Part shown: in pieces, positions 1 to 9,953 of the stretch
Numbering within the stretch: the stretch's first letter is position 1
Layout of the letters: the number at the start of each line of letters is the position of its first letter
Translations under genes and position numbers: made by a program
The notes under the pieces: generated by a model
What the model saw: only the letters and a program-made list of their open reading frames with translations
The model's database searches: none
What the model was told of the DNA's origin: nothing
DNA from: Thermococcus sp. AM4
Lineage (GTDB): Archaea > Methanobacteriota_B > Thermococci > Thermococcales > Thermococcaceae
Direction: 5' to 3'
DNA: 64,000 nucleotides
NCBI RefSeq assembly: GCF_000151205.2
Contig: NC_016051.1
Location: 930,001 to 994,000 of the forward strand

Positions 1-1006
1 GCCCGCCTATCCAGTACCAGCTGACGTGAGGCGCTATCTCGGCCCAGGACTCGTTGTCGAAGGCGGTTCCGTTGATGTAGCCTCCCTTCTTGCCTAGGGA
101 CGCGCTGTACCAGAACGGGTGGTGGACGAGCACTATCGGAACCTTGTCCGGGTGCTCCTCGAGGACCTTCTCCATCCACTCGAGCTGGGCCATGTCGGGA
201 TGACCCTCGTCGCCCCTGCTGTCAAGGCCGATTATGAGGAACTTCCCTATTATCCTGTAGAAGTACCTCGGGCCGATGAGCTTCGTGAAAACCGTCGGCG
301 GATCGTCGTGGTTGCCCTTGATGTTGATGACGAGCCTTCCGCCGGCTGAGGTCCTCTCCAGTATGTCGAGCATTATCTGATAGCCGGCGTAGTCACCGGC
401 AGTATCAACGTCGTCACCCGTGTTGATTATGAGCGTTGCGTTGGGGTTCATCGTCCAGTAGGTGTAGGCGCTGTCGGTGGCAACTGCACTGTGAAGGGGT
501 ATGACGTTGGAGCAGTTCTTCTCGAGCTTGAAGATGTCCCTCTGGAAGAAGTCACCGCAGACGTAGCCTATCTTCGAACCGCTGGTTATGTGGGTGTCGC
601 TGACCTGGGCTATGTTGAGAACCGCCGGGTACTCCTTGAAGACGTAGACGCCGTTCGGAATTACGGTTTCACCTGAAGGTGTGTGGACGATCAGGAAGTA
701 GTCATCGGGTACGACGTCTTCTGGGATCTTGGCCGTTATGACGCCGCCGTTCATGAAGGTCTCGAGCTCGTAGGGGCCGTGAAGGATGGAGACTATCTCG
801 ACCTTGGTTATGTTCACTCCCGCCTTCGGAACGAGGGTTATCTCCGATCCAGGTGTCGCTATGGCCGGTGCACCGGGCGCCGGCTCCACGAGGGCGGTGC
901 TGTACGCGTAGCTGACGGTGGAGGCTGCGGTGGTTGTCCTCACCCCGCTCAATCCGAAGATGGCTCCAATAAGGAGGAGCACGACCAAAAACGCGACCTT
1001 CCTCAT
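1..1006 (-). CDS. secreted calcineurin-like metallophosphoesterase, 3' end cut by window edge
   Basis: I translated this from the minus strand. The ATG at 1006 follows a GGTGATG ribosome binding site. Residues 1-20 form a hydrophobic signal peptide (MRKVAFLVVLLLIGAIFG), so the protein is exported. After an Ig-like linker of about 110 residues come the metallophosphoesterase motifs: VSDTH (first metal site, near residue 130), TGDDVD, GNHDD and VLVHHPFW. These ligands bind a dinuclear metal centre and hydrolyse phosphoesters in this superfamily. The substrate cannot be told from sequence; extracellular phosphate scavenging or surface glycan/lipid phosphate turnover is possible. The reading frame is open to base 1, so the C-terminus is missing. 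The PEBP-like lipoprotein gene lies upstream on the same strand. Confidence 0.85.
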   Translation of the reverse strand, partial: MRKVAFLVVLLLIGAIFGLSGVRTTTAASTVSYAYSTALVEPAPGAPAIATPGSEITLVPKAGVNITKVEIVSILHGPYELETFMNGGVITAKIPEDVVPDDYFLIVHTPSGETVIPNGVYVFKEYPAVLNIAQVSDTHITSGSKIGYVCGDFFQRDIFKLEKNCSNVIPLHSAVATDSAYTYWTMNPNATLIINTGDDVDTAGDYAGYQIMLDILERTSAGGRLVINIKGNHDDPPTVFTKLIGPRYFYRIIGKFLIIGLDSRGDEGHPDMAQLEWMEKVLEEHPDKVPIVLVHHPFWYSASLGKKGGYINGTAFDNESWAEIAPHVSWYWIGG

Positions 1007-1061
1007 AGCATCACCACGAAAAATGAGCGAAAAAATCGATATAAACTTTGTCCCACTCGGC

Positions 1062-1607
1062 TCATCCCCGCCGGTAGAGGCCGACAACCTCACCCCAGGC
1101 CAGGACGTGACCCTTCATCTCCCTCTCAAGGTCTCCCCTCGAAGAACCGGGCTTGAGGCTGAGCTCCGTGTCGAGGGCGTAGACCTTGAAGTGATAGTGG
1201 TGCGCCTTGCCCGGCGGTGGACAGGGCCCGTTGTAGCCGATCCTCCCGAAGTCGTTCCTTCCCTGGACGATGTGGATCGGCTCGTCGGTTTCCCCCTTCT
1301 TGGGTATCCACGACGGGATCTCCCCGAGCGGCGGGATGTTCCAGGCTATCCAGTGGGTGAACGTTCCTCCCGGCGCGTCGAGATCGTCCACTATAACGAC
1401 GAGGGACTTCGTCCCCTCTGGAATTTTGCCGACATAGATCGGCGGGTTCGTGTCGTCGCCATCGCAGGTGTACTCCCTCGGTATGAAGCCTCCGTCGTGG
1501 AAGACGGATCCAACTTCGAGGGTCTTGGCTTCCATCTTCCCACCCCCACCGGTTATGCAACCGGCGGACAGGACCAGCAGCACGAGCAGGGGAACCAGCC
1601 ACCTCAT
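1062..1607 (-). CDS. YbhB/YbcL-type (PEBP family) lipoprotein
   Basis: A 181-residue protein beginning MRWLVPLLVLLVLSAGC, a signal peptide with a lipobox ending in Cys17, so it is probably lipid-anchored outside the cytoplasmic membrane. The mature part has the phosphatidylethanolamine-binding/RKIP-like fold signatures: IPREYTCDGDD, the LVVIVDDLDAPGGTFTHWIAWNIP core and GYNGPCPPPGKAHHYHFKVYALD. Prokaryotic members are small ligand-binding proteins of unclear role. The reading frame is open 24 codons further upstream, but the ATG at 1607 puts the signal peptide first and is preferred. It is divergent from the DUF402 gene. Confidence 0.85.
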   Translation of the reverse strand: MRWLVPLLVLLVLSAGCITGGGGKMEAKTLEVGSVFHDGGFIPREYTCDGDDTNPPIYVGKIPEGTKSLVVIVDDLDAPGGTFTHWIAWNIPPLGEIPSWIPKKGETDEPIHIVQGRNDFGRIGYNGPCPPPGKAHHYHFKVYALDTELSLKPGSSRGDLEREMKGHVLAWGEVVGLYRRG

Positions 1608-1664
1608 GGTCTCAACTACTCTTTCCTCCGTAAAAGCCTTTAGCCCTGCCACCAACCGATAACC

Positions 1665-2156
1665 ATGAAGAAGATTCACCTCATCTACCGGAGGATTCCC
1701 AACAGGGTTCTTGAGCGGGACGACGAGGTTGTGGCAGATTTGGGCAACGTGCTCGTTGCCAAGGCTCGCTTTGAGGGAATGCTCGCCCCGCTGAGGGTGA
1801 ACGGCGTGGAAGTTATCAGAAACGGCTACACCATGCTCTACTTCGCCTTCGTCGGGGAGAACTACGACGTTCTGAAAGTCTACGACGAACGGGGCAACTT
1901 CAGGGGGCTTTACGTCGATGTCTTAGCTTACACGAAGCGCGAGGGGAACACCTTGGAGATGCTCGACCTCTTCCTCGACGTATTCATCTTCCCCGATGGA
2001 AGGGCTTATCTCCTCGACGAGGACGAGCTTGAGATGGCCCTCAACTACGGGCTGATCGACAAAGAAACCTTCGACTTCGCCTACTCCGTCGCGAGGAGGA
2101 TAGTGGAGAAAGCCAGGCGTGGAGAGTTTCCGCCCGAAATCGTGTGGAAATACTAG
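1665..2156 (+). CDS. DUF402 domain protein
   Basis: A 163-residue cytoplasmic protein. The C-terminal half carries the DUF402 signature, [20 protein letters not shown] followed by [23 protein letters not shown]402 is a beta-barrel fold shared with FomD-like nucleotide hydrolases and found fused to RNA-binding domains in archaeal RNase E/G-like (FAU-1) proteins; known members hydrolyse nucleoside di- or triphosphates or act on RNA. The Asp-rich motif would hold the metal. The N-terminal half (a YRRIPNR start, then beta strands) fits the rest of the barrel. The 3' end overlaps the convergent trmY stop by 4 bp. The exact substrate is not known. Confidence 0.75.
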   Translation: MKKIHLIYRRIPNRVLERDDEVVADLGNVLVAKARFEGMLAPLRVNGVEVIRNGYTMLYFAFVGENYDVLKVYDERGNFRGLYVDVLAYTKREGNTLEMLDLFLDVFIFPDGRAYLLDEDELEMALNYGLIDKETFDFAYSVARRIVEKARRGEFPPEIVWKY

Positions 2157-2761
2157 GGCGGGTTCGGAAGGGAGTCGAGGAGTATGTTGATGTAGGCGAC
2201 GACGTGGGAAGCCAGATAGCTCTTCCTCCCAACGCTCACCCTCTCCGCTATCCCATCGAGGAAGGCCTCGTCCTCTTTGCTCAGCCCCCTGTGGTCGCCG
2301 AGGACGAAGGCCACGTTACCGGAGAAGTCAGCCTCAGTTGCTGGCTTCCCCTCCTCGTGGAGGTAGTAGAGCTTTGAGTTCTTGAGCGTCAGCCTGATAA
2401 CGTCCTCAAAAGTTTTGTTGCTGATGTATAAACCCGGATAAACCTCGATCTCCTTTCCAGGTTCCCTCAGCCCCTCGCCGGCCTTGAGGGCCTTCATTAT
2501 GAGCTTCGCCGTGCTCCTCTCGTCGGGGTTGAGGCGGACTTTGAGCTTTTGCCCCTCGAAGCGTATCGCCTTTGGAGGGTCTGGCGGGCCGTAGAGGAGG
2601 AGCCAGACGCGCACGTTTTTCCTGAAGCCGTGCGAGAGCAGGAATGCGGAGTTAAGGAACCTGCAGAGAACGTCTATCCTGCCGCTCGTCCCCGGCAGAT
2701 CGCTCAGCTTGAAGTCCGCCCTCGTGTGGGCCTCGTTGGCTTTGATTATGAAGGTCCTCAT
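2153..2761 (-). CDS. trmY: tRNA (pseudouridine(54)-N1)-methyltransferase TrmY
   Basis: A 202-residue SPOUT-class methyltransferase (former DUF358). TrmY uses SAM to N1-methylate pseudouridine 54 in the T-loop of archaeal tRNAs, giving m1-pseudouridine in place of ribothymidine. Signatures are the N-terminal [20 protein letters not shown], the [22 protein letters not shown]-type region, and the C-terminal knot [10 protein letters not shown] followed by [20 protein letters not shown], which binds SAM. Length matches the family. It is divergent from the DUF167 gene and overlaps the end of the DUF402 gene. Confidence 0.92.
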   Translation of the reverse strand: MRTFIIKANEAHTRADFKLSDLPGTSGRIDVLCRFLNSAFLLSHGFRKNVRVWLLLYGPPDPPKAIRFEGQKLKVRLNPDERSTAKLIMKALKAGEGLREPGKEIEVYPGLYISNKTFEDVIRLTLKNSKLYYLHEEGKPATEADFSGNVAFVLGDHRGLSKEDEAFLDGIAERVSVGRKSYLASHVVAYINILLDSLPNPP

Positions 2762-2819
2762 GGGAGTTGCTTGGGAAACGGGTTTAAAGGGCTTTGGCCT
2801 ACCGATCCCGGGTGGTGGG

Positions 2820-3101
2820 ATGAAGTTCCTGAAGGAGACGAAAGACGGAACGCTCCTCTTCGTTTACGTCCAGCCGAAGGCGAAGAAGAACGAGATCGAG
2901 GGAATCGACGAGTGGCGTGGAAGATTGAAGGTCAGGGTGAAGGCCCCGCCCGTTGGCGGAAAGGCAAACAAAGAGCTGGTTAAGTTCCTCTCGAAGCTCC
3001 TCGGCGCGGAGGTTGAACTCGTTAGGGGAGAGACGAGCAGGGAGAAGGATCTACTGGTCAGGCTGAGCGCGGAGGAGGTAAGGAGGAAGCTCAACCTGTA
3101 A
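2820..3101 (+). CDS. DUF167 / YggU-family protein
   Basis: A 93-residue protein. The ATG at 2820 follows GGGTGGTGGG and starts [10 protein letters not shown]; a longer frame from 2709 would run into the trmY 5' region and is rejected. The DUF167 core is clear: [13 protein letters not shown], then [20 protein letters not shown] and [13 protein letters not shown]. The family is conserved across life as a small alpha/beta protein with no firm biochemical function. After its stop comes an AT-rich gap of about 210 bp with no convincing gene. Confidence 0.88.
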   Translation: MKFLKETKDGTLLFVYVQPKAKKNEIEGIDEWRGRLKVRVKAPPVGGKANKELVKFLSKLLGAEVELVRGETSREKDLLVRLSAEEVRRKLNL

Positions 3102-3313
3102 CCAAAACCTGAACACTAATTACGATTAGCAAATTTGTAGGCGGCAATACCGAGTGAAAAACGCTTGAGTGGACACCTCTAACGGTTCGTTACATCTACG
3201 CCCCGACGGACAAGGAGCATGGGAAATTTGAAGGACTTTGAAGATGCAAAGTTCCCCCAGAAAGAAAGTTTAGGTACCAAAAACCTAAAAAAGTGGAACC
3301 CTAAATTTCTCAT

Positions 3314-4633
3314 ATGCCGGACAAGACCCTCGTCAAAAGGTACATCCTTAACTTCCACGAGAGGGACTTTAAAGGGATAATCCCAAGGGAGCTGATGGTA
3401 AAAACGCTTCCCGGAAGGGCAACGGTCATAATCGGCCCGAGGAGAGCTGGGAAGACCTATTATCTCTTCTCCCTTATTGACCGAAACGCTCCCGAGAGGT
3501 ACCTCTACGTTGACTTTGAGCATCCAGTCTTTCACCCGATGATCCCGAGAGACTTCATAGACGTTCTCGACGCCTACCACGAGCTCTATCCTGAGATAGA
3601 GAAGCCGGTCGTTATGCTCGACGAGGTTCAGGCCGTTCCGGACTGGGAGAGAATCGTCCGCTATCTCCTCGACGAAGGCTACACCGTATACGTTACGGGC
3701 TCGTCCTCAAAGCTCCTCTCCCGCGAGGTGGCGACGCACTTGAGGGGCCGCTCGCTCACATACACTCTCTTCCCGCTCTCCTTCAGGGAGTTCCTGCGCT
3801 TTAAGGAGGTCGAGTACCGGGGAAGAGAGTTCTACAGGAACACACCAAAGATAAACCGCCTTTTGGAAGAGTACCTTCACTTTGGGGCATATCCAGAGGT
3901 CGCCCTCGCCCCGGAAGACGTGAGGGAGCTCATCCTGAAGGACTACCTCGACGTTCTCATAAAGAAGGACGTCCTCGAGAGACACCGCGTTAAGAACGTC
4001 CATCTCCTCAACGAGATGCTCTACTTCTCCCTCAGGGCGTACTCAAAGTACGTCTCCTTCGACTCCCTCTACCGGCTCTTCAAGGGCAGGCTGAAGGTGA
4101 CGAAGAGGACGATAGCCAACTACTTCGCCTACCTTGAGGAGGCCTTCGCGCTCTTCCTCGTGAGGAAGTACGGGCGCTCGCCCAAGGGAAGAATCGTTGC
4201 CCCGAGGAAGCTCTACCTGATTGATACGGGCTTGGCCCTCTTCGGGGAGAAGGATTTGGCGAGGGACGTTGAAAACACCGTTTTCCTTGAGCTGATGAGG
4301 AGGTACTCCCTAAGGCCGGGCGTTGAGGTGACCTACTGGAAGGACGAAGCGGGCAGGGAGGTCGACTTCGTCGTCTCGGAGAACGGAAAAGTTAAGGAGC
4401 TGATTCAGGTCAGCCTCGGGCTCGACGATGAGAGGACGAGGAAGAGGGAGTTTTTAGCTTTGCTTCACGCTGCCAAAAGGCTCGGCTGCGAGAACCTGAA
4501 GGTAATAACGCTTGAGGAGGAGGGCGTGGAGGAGGTCTCACTCTACGGCATGAGCGGGCGGATTGAGCTTGTCCCCCTCGCGAAGTGGCTCCTCGGAGGG
4601 GAAAGCCTTATCTCACATGAAGGCGAAGTTTGA
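3314..4633 (+). CDS. AAA-type ATPase with DUF4143 C-terminal domain
   Basis: A 439-residue member of the archaeal/bacterial AAA_14-DUF4143 group. Walker A is GPRRAGKT (residues 41-48); Walker B is VVMLDEVQ (D103, E104); a sensor-like VYVTGSSSKLLSRE follows, then FPLSFREFL. The C-terminal part has the DUF4143 helical region (LYLIDTGLALFGEKD) and a nuclease-like core, EVDFVVSENGKVKELIQVS, resembling PD-(D/E)XK folds. Thermococcales carry many scattered copies, often in variable regions; the cellular role is unknown. Its last bases overlap the next, unknown gene, suggesting co-transcription. A TATA-like AT-rich stretch precedes it. Confidence 0.85.
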   Translation: MPDKTLVKRYILNFHERDFKGIIPRELMVKTLPGRATVIIGPRRAGKTYYLFSLIDRNAPERYLYVDFEHPVFHPMIPRDFIDVLDAYHELYPEIEKPVVMLDEVQAVPDWERIVRYLLDEGYTVYVTGSSSKLLSREVATHLRGRSLTYTLFPLSFREFLRFKEVEYRGREFYRNTPKINRLLEEYLHFGAYPEVALAPEDVRELILKDYLDVLIKKDVLERHRVKNVHLLNEMLYFSLRAYSKYVSFDSLYRLFKGRLKVTKRTIANYFAYLEEAFALFLVRKYGRSPKGRIVAPRKLYLIDTGLALFGEKDLARDVENTVFLELMRRYSLRPGVEVTYWKDEAGREVDFVVSENGKVKELIQVSLGLDDERTRKREFLALLHAAKRLGCENLKVITLEEEGVEEVSLYGMSGRIELVPLAKWLLGGESLISHEGEV

Positions 4634-4949
4634 GGGGGTGGTGTCCTTGTCGCTTCTACCGTTGGCAGGGATGTTCATCTTCGGAGGGAAGAAAGAAAAG
4701 AAAAAGGGAAAGAGCTACAAGGAAATCCTGAAGGAAGCAGAAGAAAGGTTTGGAGTACCTGCTGACACCATAGATGAACTTGCTAACATATATGTATTTA
4801 ATGCGGGCCTCCCGAGGCTTGTACGCCACGCACATCCGGAAAAAGATCTGGAGCACGTCATGAAGATAACAGGGTCCATAGACCGAGGAAACAATATATA
4901 TATCCTCAATCCTAGACGCAAAGTGGCGCAAAAAAGCAATGGAGGTTAA
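4617..4949 (+). CDS. unknown small protein, possible N-terminal membrane segment
   Basis: No family recognised. From the ATG at 4617 the protein is 110 residues; GTG at 4641 or ATG at 4672 are also possible starts, so the N-terminus is uncertain. Residues from VVSLSLLPLAGMFIFGG are hydrophobic, followed by a very basic stretch (KKEKKKGK), as in a membrane-anchored protein with a cytosolic tail. The rest is mixed helix/strand (SYKEILKEAEERFGVPADTI, then DRGNNIYILNPRRK). It overlaps the ATPase by 17 bp and the next gene by 11 bp. Codon use is more A/T-rich than in the flanking core genes (for example the run around 4790 and 4893-4910), consistent with acquisition. Confidence 0.6.
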   Translation: MKAKFEGVVSLSLLPLAGMFIFGGKKEKKKGKSYKEILKEAEERFGVPADTIDELANIYVFNAGLPRLVRHAHPEKDLEHVMKITGSIDRGNNIYILNPRRKVAQKSNGG

Positions 4950-6021
4950 TGATCCGCGGGCAGTCAAGTTCGTCCTTCTTCACCCGTTTATCGCACTGAT
5001 ACTCTCCCACCACAGTTCAGCGGAGACGAGCACAATAGGAAAGGCAGTTAGCGATGCGCTGAACGTGTTCTACGGACAAATGGGAAGGACGTACGAGGAC
5101 GCGAAGAAAGAGCAGGACAAGATAATAGATTACATAATTACAATGGTAGAATTTAACCACATCCCAATAGTGAGGGAGAAACTAAGAGAGCAGCTGAAAC
5201 AGGGCCTCCCAAAGGCATTTAAAATCGTGGATAAACTTCTCCCAGACAATAGCAAAGAACACGCAATGATTCTAAGGGACGCGCTAGACTACGATGTACA
5301 AAATCCCGTTCACATCCTCAAGCAGGCAGGCATCGACATAGAGCCGGAACTTGAAGAATTCAGGCAGTTCTTGGCGGAGATCAGCGGGAAGAAGATAGAG
5401 GCGGCGAAGTTCAAGCAGGTGCAGAAAGAGGTAGAGAAGGAGCTGAGGGCGAAGGGAGTACCGGAAGAAATGATAAAGGCGGCAACGGTCAGGTACTTCG
5501 AAGAGGCCCTGAACGCAATGGACCACGAAGTGTACAGGAACCTGGGCGGAGTGCCCGTGGAGTATATCAAGAAGATAAGGAACATGGCGCTGGCGAAGAA
5601 GCTGGCGGCGGAGCACATATTCACCGTCTGGGGAAAGGAAGGCATACGCCCGGTGTCGCTGGAAGAGGCTCCCGAGCAGCACAGGAAGCTCATAGAGGAG
5701 TACGCGAAGGAACTCTACGAAGCCGCGGAGCACCTGGCAGAGGCGCACGGGAAGGGGGAGCTATCGGAGAAGTCGGTATTCAATGTCATCGCGGCAAACA
5801 TGAGTCTGGCCGGCAGAATCTACGAAATGACCGGCAGGCTCATGTCGGAACCATCGGCGCTGGTGGAAATTCCGGAGGAGCACAGAGCGGCACTGAAGCT
5901 CCTGATGAAAAAGAACCCGGGCACGCACATGCTCAGGATGGACCGCCTGAAGGAGTACAAGGAAACGATAAAGATGCACCTCGAAAAGACGAGGCCGATA
6001 CTGGTGAAACGCTGCGAATGA
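4939..6021 (+). CDS. unknown, largely alpha-helical protein
   Basis: A 360-residue protein with no family I recognise. Near the start is a hydrophobic stretch (AVKFVLLHPFIALILSHHSS), then almost entirely amphipathic helices rich in Lys and Glu (for example KKIEAAKFKQVQKEVEKEL). There are no Cys pairs, nucleotide-binding loop or obvious catalytic triad; the only Cys lies in the last residues. It overlaps the preceding unknown gene by 11 bp, so the two are probably translated together. No strong ribosome binding site precedes the ATG, in line with coupling. The 5' third is A/T-rich and the rest more like the host. It may be an accessory or defence-related component, but that is only inference from its neighbours. 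Confidence 0.65.
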   Translation: MEVNDPRAVKFVLLHPFIALILSHHSSAETSTIGKAVSDALNVFYGQMGRTYEDAKKEQDKIIDYIITMVEFNHIPIVREKLREQLKQGLPKAFKIVDKLLPDNSKEHAMILRDALDYDVQNPVHILKQAGIDIEPELEEFRQFLAEISGKKIEAAKFKQVQKEVEKELRAKGVPEEMIKAATVRYFEEALNAMDHEVYRNLGGVPVEYIKKIRNMALAKKLAAEHIFTVWGKEGIRPVSLEEAPEQHRKLIEEYAKELYEAAEHLAEAHGKGELSEKSVFNVIAANMSLAGRIYEMTGRLMSEPSALVEIPEEHRAALKLLMKKNPGTHMLRMDRLKEYKETIKMHLEKTRPILVKRCE

Positions 6022-6076
6022 GTGGGTTCTCAGCTTCCCTGGGGGTAGAGTCTGGCTTTTCTCGTTTTCACAAACG

Positions 6077-6745
<669 letters not shown>

Positions 6746-7753
6746 TCACTTCAAAATCCCCAAGCTTTTGTTCGTCTTCTTTATGCTCTCCCACTTGTCT
6801 GCGAGCTCAAACATGGCCCTTATCGCGTCGATATTCTCCGGAACCACGTCGCTCTCCTGGTGGACGGCCTGAATGTAGAACAGCCTGTTTCCACGCACGT
6901 TTATGCTCTCCTTCCAGACGGCTATCTCGTAGAGGTTGTTCCACTCGCGGTGCAGGTCCCTTGCAAACTCTATGAGCTGGGCTGTGCTCTCGAATCCCTT
7001 CTCCTTCTCGAAGAGCAGAACGCGCGTGGTGTTCTCAAAGATATCGATGACGTCCTTCGCCTCGACCGGCTTCTTCAGCTCAACCATCACGCTGTGAACG
7101 TGCATGAGAGTAGTCGGGACGACGAAGGCGCTCGTCTCGATGTTAATCGGTATAACCGTCTGGACGTCCGGCCCGTGGTGCGAAGGCACCGTAACGCTCG
7201 GCGTTATGGCGTTTATTGGACCGCGCTTCGTGTCGTTGGGGTCGGCAGCCCTTCTAATCATGACCGCGTAAACGTAGTCTATGTACTCCTGAATGGCCGA
7301 GAGGGTTCTGGTTAAACCCGTTGTGTTGCAGGAGACGACGCGGACGTAGTCCTTTCCCAAGGCCTTCTCGTAGTTGGCCTGGGCCACGAAGGAAACCTCG
7401 GCAACGTTCGCCTTCTCACCGCCCTGGAATACGGCCTTAACTCCGGCCTTCTCGTAAATTGCCTTGTTCTTTGCCCCCATTCCCCCAGGGGTGGCGTCAA
7501 CGATTACGTCAACCTCGCCGAGAAGATCCTCCAGCGTTCCGGAAACCTCGAAGCCTGCCTTCTCAAAGCGCGGGAGGAACTCCTCGCTCGCTGCATAGAC
7601 CGGGATTCCGAGCTCTTTCGCGCGGTATGCCTCGAAGTCCGGCTTGGTCTTGGTTACGCCGATGAGCTTCATATCGTCCTGTTTGGTTACGGCGTAAGCT
7701 ACCCTCTTACCTATCGTGCCGTAGCCGTTTATTCCGACCTTGACCCTGGCCAT
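6746..7753 (-). CDS. gap: glyceraldehyde-3-phosphate dehydrogenase, archaeal type
   Basis: A 335-residue enzyme from the ATG at 7753 ([17 protein letters not shown]), preceded by GGTGGTT; a longer open frame from 7804 lacks support. It interconverts glyceraldehyde-3-phosphate and 1,3-bisphosphoglycerate with NAD(P). The Rossmann loop [11 protein letters not shown] is at residues 7-17 and the catalytic Cys142 lies in VSCNTTG. In Thermococcales this enzyme works in gluconeogenesis, because glycolysis uses ferredoxin- and NADP-dependent GAP-oxidising enzymes instead. It shares a divergent promoter region of about 110 bp with the eIF2B-like gene. Confidence 0.96.
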   Translation of the reverse strand: MARVKVGINGYGTIGKRVAYAVTKQDDMKLIGVTKTKPDFEAYRAKELGIPVYAASEEFLPRFEKAGFEVSGTLEDLLGEVDVIVDATPGGMGAKNKAIYEKAGVKAVFQGGEKANVAEVSFVAQANYEKALGKDYVRVVSCNTTGLTRTLSAIQEYIDYVYAVMIRRAADPNDTKRGPINAITPSVTVPSHHGPDVQTVIPINIETSAFVVPTTLMHVHSVMVELKKPVEAKDVIDIFENTTRVLLFEKEKGFESTAQLIEFARDLHREWNNLYEIAVWKESINVRGNRLFYIQAVHQESDVVPENIDAIRAMFELADKWESIKKTNKSLGILK

Positions 7754-7866
7754 GGCAACCACCAGGAGTTTTACAGCGATAAAATACTTAAGCGTTGCTT
7801 TCACCGCCGGTGAAAACAGGCGAAAAGGTGATAAACCGGAAGATCGATCAGAATCGGCGGTTCACC

Positions 7867-8694
7867 ATGATACCCCCGCAGGTTAGGGAGATCATCGAGG
7901 AGATGAGGGCGGAAAGGATTAGGGGGGCCAGCTGGCTCGCGAAGAGGGGAGCCGAGGCCTACCTGCTTCTCTCGGAGCTTCTCGCGGGAGAGGAACTTGA
8001 AAGGGCGCTCGCGGAGATGAGGAGAGAGATACCCTCCGTAAACCCCACAATGGCGTCCCTCTACAACCTCTCCCGGTTCATACCCGTTACACCCTCCCCA
8101 GAGCTCGTAAAAACTAGAGCGGAGGAGTTCCTCCGGCTTATGGACGAGGCGAGGAGGGAGATCGGCAACATCGGAAGCGAGCTGATTGACGAGGGTGACG
8201 TGGTGATAACCCACTCCTTCTCATCGGCCGTCCTGGAGGTGCTCCGGTCCGCGTGGAGAAAGGGAAAGCGGTTCAGGGTCATACTGACCGAGAGCGCGCC
8301 CGACTACGAGGGGATAGCCCTCGCAAACGAGCTGGACTCCCTCAACATCCCCCACGAGGTCATAACCGACGCCCAGCTCGGCCTCTTCGCCAGGAGATCG
8401 ACCCTCGCGCTCGTTGGGGCCGACAACGTGACGAGGGATGGGGCCGTCCTCAACAAAGCAGGAACGTACCTCCTGGCTTTGGCATGTCACGACGCGGCTG
8501 TTCCATTCTACGTCGCCGCCGAGAGCTTCAAGTTCAACCCGGAACTGAACGCGGAGGATGTGGAGATAGTGGAGCGGCCCTACCACCGGCAGGGCCACAG
8601 GGTGAGGAACTACCTCTTCGATGTGACCCCATGGAAGTACATCCGGGGGATCATAACCGAACTGGGTATCCTCGTGCCCCCCAAAGAGATTTAG
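7867..8694 (+). CDS. eIF2B alpha/beta/delta-like protein (sugar-phosphate isomerase family)
   Basis: A 275-residue protein from the ATG at 7867 after GGCGGTTC; an upstream in-frame extension to 7795 is rejected. It belongs to the eIF2B regulatory-subunit fold shared by methylthioribose-1-phosphate and ribose-1,5-bisphosphate isomerases. Visible signatures are EGDVVITHSFSSAVLEVL, RVILTESAPDYEGIALANEL, LVGADNVTRDGAVLNKAGTY and CHDAAVPFYVAAESFKF, the last two including the conserved Asp and Cys/Asp positions of the isomerases. It is shorter at the N-terminus than true ribose-1,5-bisphosphate isomerase, so it may be a paralogue with another sugar phosphate or a translation-related role. Confidence 0.8.
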   Translation: MIPPQVREIIEEMRAERIRGASWLAKRGAEAYLLLSELLAGEELERALAEMRREIPSVNPTMASLYNLSRFIPVTPSPELVKTRAEEFLRLMDEARREIGNIGSELIDEGDVVITHSFSSAVLEVLRSAWRKGKRFRVILTESAPDYEGIALANELDSLNIPHEVITDAQLGLFARRSTLALVGADNVTRDGAVLNKAGTYLLALACHDAAVPFYVAAESFKFNPELNAEDVEIVERPYHRQGHRVRNYLFDVTPWKYIRGIITELGILVPPKEI

Positions 8695-9899
8695 CTGAGA
8701 AACCTCTCGATTTCGTCCCAGAGCCTCTCCGCCAGCTCTCGCTTGTCCATCTTCGGCAGTTTCTTAACTTCATCGCGGGTGACGAGAAGGACCTTGTTCT
8801 CCTCGCTTCCGAACGCTTTGAGCGTATTCGTAACCACGAGGTCGCTCCCCGCGCGCTCAATCTGCTTTCTGGCTTCCTCAATGAGCTTTTCCTCGCCCGT
8901 CTCGGCCTTGAAGCCCACGAGGAATACATCTGGCTGAAGCTCTTTAACGCGGTCTATTATCTTCGGCGTCGGCTCGAGTTCGAGGGTTAAACTCCTACCG
9001 CTCTTGATTTTTGTATTGGCCCTGTTCTTAACGCGGAAGTCGCTTACGGCGGCGGCCAGAACTACAACGTCGTATTTCTTCGCCCTCAGCTCGCTCTCTA
9101 TCGCCTCGAGCATCTCCTCGACGGTCTCGACTTCAATCTGGTTCTCGACGAAGCTCGGGACGCTTCCCTTCGTCCTGATGAGCGTAACCTCCGCTCCCCT
9201 GAAGTCCGCCTCTTCGGCTATGGCAACTCCCATTCTGCCGCTGCTCGCGTTGGTGATGTAGCGAATCGGGTCTATGTACTCTCTCGTCGCGCCTGCCGTA
9301 ACTAAAACGCGCTTCCCCTCAAGGCTCTTGGGGTGGAGCTTCCTGATGACGCGGTAGACTATCTCGTCTATCGAAGCGACCTTAGCTTTCCCCTCCTCGA
9401 AGCGCGGACCTATAAACTCGACACCAAGTTTTTTGAGCTTCTCGATGTTCTCAACGACTATCGGGTGCTCGTACATCGTTGAGTGCATGGCCGGGGCTAT
9501 CATAATCGGCGTGTGGGCGAAGGCGGTCGTTACAACGGTCGTGACGGGTGTATCGTCTATGCCGCAGGCTATCTTGCCTATGGTGTTCGCGGTCGCGGGA
9601 CAGACGAGAATCAGGTCGGCCTTGTTCTCGTGGTCTCCAGCAAGTTCAACGTGCTCTATGAAGCCCGTGATTTCAGTCACGACGGGGTTTCCGGTGGCGA
9701 ACTCCATCGCGTAGGGGTGGATTATTTTTTGAGCGTTCTCGCTCATCACCGCGTGAACCTCGGCGCCGTGCCTTATCAGTTCCCTGGCCAGCTTGACGCA
9801 CTCAACCGCGGCTATGCTCCCGGGAATCGCGAGAACGATTTTCTTACCGACGAGCTTTCTGCTCTTGGTCGCGTAGATAAGCCTGACGTGGTGAAGCAT
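8691..9899 (-). CDS. coaBC: bifunctional phosphopantothenoylcysteine decarboxylase / phosphopantothenate-cysteine ligase
   Basis: A 402-residue fusion for coenzyme A synthesis. The N-terminal CoaC flavoprotein (about 1-190) has KIVLAIPGSIAAVE, CPATANTIGK and PAMHSTMYEHP, the last carrying the region of the active-site loop. The C-terminal CoaB ligase starts near KRVLVTAGATREYIDPIRYI and has TNASSGRMG and VGFKAETG. The enzyme joins cysteine to 4'-phosphopantothenate using a nucleotide triphosphate and then decarboxylates. The ATG at 9899 has GGTGGT at the right spacing; a GTG three codons upstream is less likely. Its stop overlaps the convergent eIF2B-like gene by 4 bp. Pantoate kinase, an earlier step of the same pathway, lies at 59.5 kb. 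Confidence 0.95.
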   Translation of the reverse strand: MLHHVRLIYATKSRKLVGKKIVLAIPGSIAAVECVKLARELIRHGAEVHAVMSENAQKIIHPYAMEFATGNPVVTEITGFIEHVELAGDHENKADLILVCPATANTIGKIACGIDDTPVTTVVTTAFAHTPIMIAPAMHSTMYEHPIVVENIEKLKKLGVEFIGPRFEEGKAKVASIDEIVYRVIRKLHPKSLEGKRVLVTAGATREYIDPIRYITNASSGRMGVAIAEEADFRGAEVTLIRTKGSVPSFVENQIEVETVEEMLEAIESELRAKKYDVVVLAAAVSDFRVKNRANTKIKSGRSLTLELEPTPKIIDRVKELQPDVFLVGFKAETGEEKLIEEARKQIERAGSDLVVTNTLKAFGSEENKVLLVTRDEVKKLPKMDKRELAERLWDEIERFLS

Positions 9900-9953
9900 C
9901 GGAACCACCGATAAGACTAAACCCTACCCGCTATAAAACTTCTTCATGGAACA

